In this document: piece after piece, positions 6,048-9,926 of the stretch | Layout of the letters: each line of letters begins with the position of its first letter | Position numbering within the stretch: the first letter of the stretch is position 1 | NCBI GenBank assembly: GCA_030045295.1 | Contig: JASIGD010000302.1 | Location: 1 to 9,926 of the forward strand | Direction: 5' to 3' | From: Streptosporangiaceae bacterium | Lineage (GTDB): Bacteria > Actinomycetota > Actinomycetes > Streptosporangiales > Streptosporangiaceae | DNA: 9,926 nucleotides | Made by a program: the position numbers and the translations under genes | The notes under the pieces: generated by a model | The model's input: only the letters and a program-made list of their open reading frames with translations | Database searches by the model: none | What the model was told of the DNA's origin: nothing

Positions 6048-6658
6048 TCGTTGATCTCCTCGCGGACCGCCGCCACGATCCGGTCAGCGCGTTCGGTGAC
6101 CTGGTCGGCGAGCACAGCCGCGGCCGCGAATTCTTGCTGGACCGAGAGGTCCTTGATCCCGCGCAGGTTGACCTCGATGAAGGCTCGCGCCGTGACCGCC
6201 GCCGCCCGGGCGGCCTCGGCGGCGGCCGCCACGTCGGTGATCATGTTGGGGTTGCCCGCCGACAGCAGTTCTTCGGCCATGCCGGTCAGCGTGAGCGCCA
6301 CGCGGATCACCCCCGCGGGCGGACGCGCCGCCCCGGCCAGCGCCTTGGCGATCGCCGCTGACCGGGCCTCTCGCTCCGCGGCGCTTTCCCGCGGCCGCCG
6401 GTAGGCGTCGCCCACCGACCGGAACGCGTCGGCGTCCGCCTCGGCCAGCACCAGGGCCTCACCCCTGAGCTCGTCGGCGTCGGCGATGATGCGGCCCATC
6501 AGCGCGGCGTCGTACCGAGAGCCGTCGCTGTACCTGGCTACCATGGCCAGCAGCGCCGCCGACTGCGCGGCGTGCAGGGCCGCGGTCGCGCCGCCGCCCG
6601 GGGCGGGCACCCGGGCGGCCAGCTGGTCGAGAAATGCCCCGATGGTCTGGTCGCGCAT
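6044..6658 (-). CDS. FTCD_C/FchA-type cyclodeaminase/cyclohydrolase family protein
   Basis: A 204-residue, mostly helical protein. It carries the family's PAPGGG signature near the N-terminus (18-23, followed by ATAALHAAQSAAL) and GNPNMITD (135-142), matching the conserved GNPNAxSD segment. This domain occurs as the C-terminal half of formiminotransferase-cyclodeaminase and as free-standing FchA, the methenyl-tetrahydrofolate cyclohydrolase of serine-cycle methylotrophs. No formiminotransferase domain is present. As the first gene ahead of an altered FolD, it most plausibly interconverts 5,10-methenyl- and 10-formyl-tetrahydrofolate; deamination of formimino-tetrahydrofolate is the alternative, but no histidine-degradation genes are in view. 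The ATG at 6658 lacks a Shine-Dalgarno but has TAACCT six bases upstream, suggesting a leaderless mRNA. It is divergent from a CsoR-family gene. Confidence 0.82.
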   Translation of the reverse strand: MRDQTIGAFLDQLAARVPAPGGGATAALHAAQSAALLAMVARYSDGSRYDAALMGRIIADADELRGEALVLAEADADAFRSVGDAYRRPRESAAEREARSAAIAKALAGAARPPAGVIRVALTLTGMAEELLSAGNPNMITDVAAAAEAARAAAVTARAFIEVNLRGIKDLSVQQEFAAAAVLADQVTERADRIVAAVREEINE

Positions 6659-6664
6659 ACTGTG

Positions 6665-6691
6665 AGGTTATCCAGGAGAATCGCCTAAAGT
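6665..6691. promoter_or_regulatory. Divergent, probably leaderless promoters (FTCD_C-like gene / csoR-like gene)
   Basis: The 39-bp spacer 6659-6697 holds two mirror-image -10 elements. TAAAGT (6686-6691, plus) is followed by six bases and the ATG at 6698. TAACCT (6670-6665, minus) is followed by six bases and the ATG at 6658. Both match TANNNT at the spacing that would start transcription at or next to the A of the ATG. Neither gene has a usable Shine-Dalgarno; the AGGAGA at 6674-6679 is 18 bases from the plus-strand ATG, too far. The -35 region of each promoter must overlap the other's -10, so firing of one should interfere with the other. Confidence 0.55.
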
Positions 6692-6697
6692 AGTGTT

Positions 6698-6979
6698 ATG
6701 CGCGGGTATACGCAGGATAAAGACGCCTATCTCAAGCGGTTGCGCCGGATCGAAGGTCAGGTGCGCGGGCTGCAGCGCATGGTCGAGTCCGACACCTACT
6801 GCATCGACATCTTGACCCAGGTCTCCGCGGTGACCCGGGCTCTGCAGGCCGTCGCCCTGGGGCTGGTCGAGGATCACCTCGGCCACTGCGTCGCCCAGGC
6901 CATCGAGGAAGGCGGCCCGGAAGCCGCCGACAAGGTCAAGGAAGCCTCCGAGGCGATCGCCCGCCTGGTCCGGTCCTAG
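6698..6979 (+). CDS. csoR: CsoR-family metal-sensing repressor
   Basis: A 93-residue, all-helical protein of the CsoR/RcnR/FrmR family (DUF156), which binds DNA as a tetramer without a helix-turn-helix. YLKRLRRIEGQVRGLQRMVE (11-30) is the family signature. Sensor residues are Cys35, His60 and Cys64, matching Cys36/His61/Cys65 of M. tuberculosis CsoR, with a Tyr (34) before the first cysteine as in that protein. This pattern predicts Cu(I) sensing. Nickel sensors (RcnR) and formaldehyde sensors (FrmR) differ at the third ligand. No copper pump or chaperone gene follows; the Cys-rich copper-storage-type gene is 2.5 kb away, and the divergent neighbour is a one-carbon gene. Expected mode: repression of its own and perhaps the divergent promoter. 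The symbol is by family; physiological inducer uncertain. Confidence 0.82.
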   Translation: MRGYTQDKDAYLKRLRRIEGQVRGLQRMVESDTYCIDILTQVSAVTRALQAVALGLVEDHLGHCVAQAIEEGGPEAADKVKEASEAIARLVRS

Positions 6980-7048
6980 CTGCCGCAGCCCATCACCAGC
7001 CCAGCGGCGATTCGGGCTTAGCCGGTGGAAAAGGGGGCCTATAGGGCA

Positions 7049-7080
7049 CCGGATCCACCGCGGAGCCCGGATCAACCGCG
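7049..7080. repeat. 14-bp direct repeat in csoR / NmrA-gene spacer
   Basis: CCGGATCCACCGCG (7049-7062) and CCGGATCAACCGCG (7067-7080) differ at one base and have an 18-bp period. They lie in the 175-bp spacer between the csoR-like stop and the stop of the convergent NmrA-type gene. No gene start lies downstream on either strand, so a promoter role is unlikely. I see no gene or strong terminator in the rest of the spacer. Confidence 0.5.
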
Positions 7081-7154
7081 TTCCGATCGCATTACAACGC
7101 GCTCACGCACCACAGAACGCATGGACCCCAGCGCACGGCGCTCCGGAGCAGCCT

Positions 7155-8039
7155 TTAGCGCGGCGGCAGCGGATCTGCGGGCGGCCCCAGGAAGCTCGCG
7201 CGTGCCTCGCTGAGCCAGTCGTCGACCGAGTGGGGATCGGCCCCGGTCACGTCGCGCACCGTAGCAGTGGCCGTATTCGCGCCGCCCTGCCGGATCCAGT
7301 CGAACAGCTCGAGGTTCCCGTCCACCTTCCACCGGCTCAGCCCGCTGGCCAGCATGAGCTCTCGCGCCCGCTCGGCCGGCTGGTCCTCGTAGCTCACGTC
7401 CCGGGCGAACACGGCCGAGATCCGCGCCGCGACGTCCTTGTACCGCAGCGCTTCCGGCCCGGTTACCACGTACGTCGCGCCCTCGTGGCCGGGACCGGTG
7501 AGCGCCCGCGCCGCCACCGCGGCGACGTCGCTGGCCGCCACGAACCCGACCCGGCCGTGACCCGCGGGCGCCGGGAACGTGCCATCCTCGCGAATGGTGT
7601 CGGCAGCGAACAGGAAATTCTCCATGTAGACGGCGGGTGCCAGGTAGGTGACCGGAAGGCCGACGGCGTCCAGGTGCAGGGCGATGTCCCGGTGGCTGCG
7701 CATGAACCGGACCTCGCAGTCGGGATCTTGGAAGCCGTCCGCCGCGATCTTGACCACGTACGGACGGTGGCCGGCGGCCACGAGCGCGTCGACGAACACC
7801 GTCTCGAGCGCGGCCTGCTCCTCGTGCGTGGGGCTCAGCAGGAATACCCGGTCGAAGCGCTGCAGGATCTCTGCTGGCGGCGGATCGTCGAAGGTCGCCA
7901 CCACGTGCTGCGGCGTGCCCGGCAGGTCGGCGGCCTTCGCTTCCACCCGCACCATCGCGGTGACGTCCGCGCGCGCGTCGGCCAGTTTCTCCATCAGGTG
8001 GTAGCCGACTCGCCCGGTCGCCCCGGTCACCAGTATCAC
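7155..8039 (-). CDS. NmrA-type NAD(P)-binding protein (atypical SDR)
   Basis: A 294-residue cytosolic protein starting MILVTGATGRVGYHLMEKLA; TGATGRVG (5-12) is the Rossmann glycine motif of NmrA-like atypical short-chain dehydrogenases. FLLSPTHEEQ (about 67-76) and VTYLAPAVYMENFL (about 136-149) match the family pattern after strands 4 and 6. No Tyr-x-x-x-Lys catalytic pair is evident, as usual for NmrA-like members, which may be quinone/NAD(P)H reductases or redox sensors. I chose the GTG at 8039 because AAGGGGAG precedes it and because it places the beta1 strand at residue 2. The longer ATG frame from 8126 would add 29 residues without similarity and would overlap the dyad at 8077-8107. Substrate unknown. 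A remnant of a related gene lies just upstream on the other strand. Confidence 0.8.
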   Translation of the reverse strand: MILVTGATGRVGYHLMEKLADARADVTAMVRVEAKAADLPGTPQHVVATFDDPPPAEILQRFDRVFLLSPTHEEQAALETVFVDALVAAGHRPYVVKIAADGFQDPDCEVRFMRSHRDIALHLDAVGLPVTYLAPAVYMENFLFAADTIREDGTFPAPAGHGRVGFVAASDVAAVAARALTGPGHEGATYVVTGPEALRYKDVAARISAVFARDVSYEDQPAERARELMLASGLSRWKVDGNLELFDWIRQGGANTATATVRDVTGADPHSVDDWLSEARASFLGPPADPLPPR

Positions 8040-8076
8040 GCCGCCGCTCCCCTTCGCTCGGGTCCTACCTGCTCGC

Positions 8077-8107
8077 CTGACCTCAACGTTAGTTGAAGTT
8101 CCAGCCC
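8077..8107 (+). promoter_or_regulatory. SoxR/MerR-like operator-promoter, apparently decayed
   Basis: CCTCAAC-GTTA-GTTGAAG (8081-8098) is an imperfect dyad resembling SoxR and other MerR-family boxes. On the plus strand CTGACC (8077-8082) would be the -35, and a 19-bp spacer, the length typical of MerR-type promoters, leads to CAGCCC (8102-8107), a poor -10. It points at the NmrA-type remnant starting at 8138. It could still serve the minus-strand NmrA gene, whose start is 38 bp away. A short CCCCG-GTA-CGGGG hairpin (8105-8117) follows. Confidence 0.45.
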
Positions 8108-8137
8108 CGGTACGGGGACACACCAAAGGAGACCACG

Positions 8138-8236
8138 GTGACCGGGACCGTCGGCCGGAAAGTCGTGAGGCAGCTGAGCGAGCCGGGACGTGCCGGTGCG
8201 CGCCGTCGCCCGTGATGCTGCTTCGGCCACCGGAGC
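8138..8236 (+). pseudogene. Frameshifted 5' remnant of an NmrA-type NAD(P)-binding gene
   Basis: AAAGGAG (8125-8131) stands six bases before GTG at 8138. The frame from there reads VTGTVGRKVVRQLSEPG, the glycine-loop and first helix of an NmrA-like protein, with about three residues of the usual VTGATGxVG missing. It stops at 8213-8215. Removing one C near 8183-8184 joins it to the +1 frame, which continues RDVPVRAVARDAASATGAM, the expected second strand and the arginine that follows it. Similarity fades after about 8236, and no body of the gene is present before the SnoaL-like start at 8314. I read it as a gene that lost most of its length and took a one-base insertion. It is related to, but not a copy of, the neighbouring intact NmrA-type gene. 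Confidence 0.55.
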
Positions 8237-8313
8237 GATGACTCGCGTCGGGCCGGGCTGTCTACCTCTCAGACGTCGCTCACCGGGAGCGCCTGTGCCG
8301 GTAGGAGGTCCTC

Positions 8314-8772
8314 GTGACTGAGGAGGAGAGTCAGATCCGCGAGCTGGTGGCCGAGATCGAGGGCGGGTACCGCGCCAAGGACGCTGAGCGCATCGTCCGG
8401 TACAACGCGCCGGACATCGTCGTGTTCGGCCTGGCGCCACCGCTGCGAGAGCGTCGCGGCGACACGGTCGACATCGGCGGTGGCCGCCAGGTGGACATGA
8501 CGACCGCCGACGGCGTCCGGACCTGGCTGGCCGGATTCGGGGACGCGCCGTTCGACTACGCCACCAGGGATCTCGAGGTGGCCGCCGGCGGAGACGTGGC
8601 CTTTGCCCACTGTCTCGCCAGGATGGGTTCGCCGGGGGCGTTCAGCATGTGGTTCCGCCTGACCATCGGCCTGCGCAAGACCGGCGCCGGCTGGCAGGTT
8701 ACGCACACCCACGCCTCCACCCCCTTCTACATGGACCAAACCCGCCGGGCAGCGCTTGACCTGGAGCCATGA
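8314..8772 (+). CDS. SnoaL/NTF2-like protein
   Basis: A 152-residue soluble protein with the NTF2-like fold pattern. An N-terminal helix (residues 3-30, EEESQIRELVAEIEGGYRAKD) leads to an aromatic/acidic segment (YNAPDIVVF), then a sheet region ending WFRLTIGLRKTGAGWQVTHTHASTPFYM (about 112-139). The terminal HTHASTPF is close to the HxHxSxPF ending seen in SnoaL_3/YybH-type members. Such proteins may be small isomerases, hydrolases or ligand binders; the substrate cannot be told. The GTG start has AGGAGG five bases upstream, strong support. It stands alone on the plus strand, downstream of the NmrA remnant, and could once have formed an operon with it. Confidence 0.75.
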   Translation: MTEEESQIRELVAEIEGGYRAKDAERIVRYNAPDIVVFGLAPPLRERRGDTVDIGGGRQVDMTTADGVRTWLAGFGDAPFDYATRDLEVAAGGDVAFAHCLARMGSPGAFSMWFRLTIGLRKTGAGWQVTHTHASTPFYMDQTRRAALDLEP

Positions 8773-8839
8773 GGTGCGCGCCGGAAGTCGAACCACGCGC
8801 TAGCGGCCCGGTCCGGTCCGGTCCCGGGTCATCGAGGGT

Positions 8840-8859
8840 TCTCCGCTCCGCGGCGGAGA
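8840..8859. terminator. Hairpin between convergent genes, possible bidirectional terminator
   Basis: TCTCCGC (8840-8846) and GCGGAGA (8853-8859) pair perfectly around a six-base loop, and flanking GG/CC can extend the stem past a one-base bulge. It lies between the SnoaL-like stop (8772) and the AhpD-like stop (8864). No T-tract follows in either direction, so termination would be inefficient or Rho-assisted. A short CCGGT tandem repeat (about 8809-8823) precedes it. Confidence 0.4.
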
Positions 8860-8863
8860 CCGG

Positions 8864-9337
8864 TCAGCCCCACTGGCCGGGCTGGTAGTCACCGCCCGGC
8901 TGCCTGGTGATCACGTTCAGGCGGTTGTAGGTGTTGATGAGGGCGATGAGGCAAACCAGCGCCGCGAGCTGCTCGTCGTCGTAGTTCTTGGCCGCGTTCG
9001 CCCACGCCTCGTCGGTGACGCCGCCAGCCGCGTCGGCGATGCGGGTGCCCTGCTCGGTGAGCTCCAGGGCAGCGCGCTCGGCCTCGGTGAAGACGGTAGC
9101 CTCGCGCCAGGCCGCGACCAGGTTGAGCCGTACCGAGGTTTCCCCGGCGCGCTCGGCGTCCTTGGTGTGCATGTCAGTGCAGGCGGCGCAGCCGTTGATC
9201 TGGCTGGCCCGGATCTTCACCAGCTCCTGCGTCGCGGCCGGCAGCGTGGACTCGGTCACGGCCCGGCCCGCCGAGTTGAGGTATTTCGCGAACTTCGCCG
9301 CAACGCCGTCGCCGTAGTAGCTGAGGCGAGGTTCCAT
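8864..9337 (-). CDS. AhpD-like carboxymuconolactone decarboxylase family protein
   Basis: A 157-residue, helical, cytosolic protein. INGCAACTDMHTKDA (47-61) holds Cys50, Cys53 and His57, the CxxC-xxxH redox centre of AhpD-like proteins, with Glu38 (TQELVKIRA) at the position of the conserved upstream glutamate. Such proteins commonly reduce peroxides through the cysteine pair, taking electrons from a lipoyl or thiol partner. True carboxymuconolactone decarboxylases lack this CxxC, so peroxidase-type activity is more likely. AAGGAG lies seven bases before the ATG. No ahpC is in the window, so the electron donor and peroxide substrate are unknown. The Cys-rich gene lies 120 bp upstream in the same orientation; a shared transcript is possible but the gap is large. 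Confidence 0.85.
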   Translation of the reverse strand: MEPRLSYYGDGVAAKFAKYLNSAGRAVTESTLPAATQELVKIRASQINGCAACTDMHTKDAERAGETSVRLNLVAAWREATVFTEAERAALELTEQGTRIADAAGGVTDEAWANAAKNYDDEQLAALVCLIALINTYNRLNVITRQPGGDYQPGQWG

Positions 9338-9457
9338 GGTGATCTCCTTACTGTTCGGGCGAGCTACACCCCTCTGACGGATCGATCCGGCCAGACGTGA
9401 CAGCCAGGCCGAAGGCGCGGCGAACGCAGGCCTGATCGTCGCGCTGGTGCTGAACCG

Positions 9458-9862
9458 CTAGCCGGCCCCGGCGTCCAGAAGCACCGCGCAGGCCCGCTCG
9501 CAGCGCCGGCAGGCCTCGGCGCAGACCCGGCAGTGCGGCATATGGGCATGCCGCTCGCATTCGTCGCCGCAGCTCTTGCAGACGGACACACAGGCCTGCA
9601 GCAGCGGCCGGACCAGGCCGGCGTCGTACTCCGTCTGGCGGCTGATCACCCCCACGGTGGCGGTGCAGACATCGACGCAGTCCAGGCACAGCCGAATGCA
9701 CCTGACCATCTCGGCCGGATTCGGCTCGCCCAGATCGGCGGCGTTGTCGGCATTGCAGGCCTGAGCGCAGTCGCTGAGCGCGTCGATGGCGGCGGCCAGC
9801 ACGTCGGCGTCGACGGTCCAGGAGCGTGAGTAGGTGTCCAGCATCTGCCTGGCGTAGCTCAT
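9458..9862 (-). CDS. Cys-rich four-helix-bundle copper-storage-type protein (Csp/DUF326)
   Basis: A 134-residue protein with 15 cysteines at 32, 36, 55, 59, 62, 66, 91, 95, 98, 102, 111, 114, 118, 121 and 125. The CxxxC and CxxC spacing faces them along one side of each helix. This is the pattern of the copper-storage proteins, four-helix bundles whose interior thiolates bind many Cu(I) ions. There is no signal peptide or Tat motif, so it should be cytosolic, like Csp3. Known Csp3 proteins have about 18-19 cysteines, so capacity may be a little lower. His105, His107 and His110 sit near the end of the third helix, where copper could enter. The ATG at 9862 follows GGGAGGGG. Its promoter lies at or beyond the right edge. 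Copper is inferred by family; zinc or another thiophilic metal is possible. Confidence 0.85.
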   Translation of the reverse strand: MSYARQMLDTYSRSWTVDADVLAAAIDALSDCAQACNADNAADLGEPNPAEMVRCIRLCLDCVDVCTATVGVISRQTEYDAGLVRPLLQACVSVCKSCGDECERHAHMPHCRVCAEACRRCERACAVLLDAGAG

Positions 9863-9926
9863 GGCCCCTCCCGGGCAGCGGTTGACGGCGATGCCACAAC
9901 AGCACCTATGTACCCGTGGCGGCGCC

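Noticed and set aside
5182..6054. A 290-codon plus-strand open frame opposite the FolD-like gene
   Set aside because: Low-complexity Arg/Gly/Ala protein with no motif; it is a GC-driven shadow of the minus-strand gene.
6698..6979. Formaldehyde sensor (FrmR) for the regulator, suggested by the one-carbon neighbours
   Set aside because: The third sensor position is Cys64, as in copper CsoR; FrmR has glutamate there and a proline at residue 2, which is Arg here.
7033..7050. GGGGGCCTATAGGGC-like sequence resembling a CsoR operator
   Set aside because: The symmetry is imperfect and no gene starts downstream on either strand; it lies after the csoR-like stop and before the end of a convergent gene.
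7025..7213. Small plus-strand frame of 62 codons after the csoR-like gene
   Set aside because: No ribosome binding site, no recognisable sequence, and it runs into the convergent NmrA-type gene.
7230..8096. A 288-codon plus-strand open frame opposite the NmrA-type gene
   Set aside because: Arg/His/Val-rich with no family signature; the opposite strand has the TGATGRVG motif and a ribosome binding site.
9378..9460. Plus-strand frame reading AEGAANAGLIVALVLNR before a stop, resembling a protein C-terminus
   Set aside because: It is preceded within about 20 codons by an in-frame stop, has no start codon or binding site, and overlaps the end of the Cys-rich gene; too short to support a pseudogene.

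Overview
The window is high-GC DNA. Codon third positions are almost all G or C, several genes start with GTG behind AGGAGG-type ribosome binding sites, and the gene content fits an actinobacterium (phylum inferred from composition and gene families; genus not resolvable). No rRNA, tRNA, insertion sequence or CRISPR array was seen.

Left half (1-5132) is a polyhydroxyalkanoate (PHA) storage locus. After the signal-peptide end of a secreted protein cut by the left edge (minus strand) comes a class I-like PHA synthase, phaC (minus). Across a 300-bp spacer it diverges from phaB (acetoacetyl-CoA reductase) and phaA (acetyl-CoA acetyltransferase), which are 14 bp apart. Together these encode the route 2 acetyl-CoA -> acetoacetyl-CoA -> 3-hydroxybutyryl-CoA -> polymer. 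A 100-residue phasin-like granule protein follows with its own promoter and a strong terminator, then an XRE-type regulator that probably controls the phasin. The phasin promoter carries a 20-bp-spaced direct repeat that could be the operator.

Middle (5152-6979): a minus-strand one-carbon pair, an FTCD_C/FchA-type cyclodeaminase/cyclohydrolase gene followed by a FolD-like gene. The FolD-like protein keeps its NADP-binding and C-terminal motifs, but the catalytic lysine is Ile51 and the glutamine of the QLPLP motif is Ala95. I read this as a split system: a dehydrogenase-type FolD plus a separate cyclohydrolase. A 19-codon mini-ORF links the two genes through two ATGA overlaps. A CsoR-family regulator (Cys35/His60/Cys64) is divergent from this pair across only 39 bp. 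Both divergent genes show the same TANNNT-6 nt-ATG layout without a proper Shine-Dalgarno, which suggests two leaderless mRNAs.

Right half (6980-9926) is mixed redox and stress content. It holds an NmrA-type NAD(P)-binding protein (minus), then a decayed promoter with an SoxR/MerR-like dyad and a frameshifted remnant of a second NmrA-type gene (plus). After these come a SnoaL/NTF2-like protein (plus), an AhpD-like carboxymuconolactone-decarboxylase-family protein (minus) and a cytosolic 15-cysteine four-helix-bundle protein of the copper-storage (Csp/DUF326) type (minus). The last one and the CsoR-like protein give a weak copper theme.

The items most worth checking are the catalytically altered FolD beside an FchA-like partner, the divergent leaderless promoters, the repeat-bearing phasin promoter with its XRE neighbour, and the NmrA remnant.
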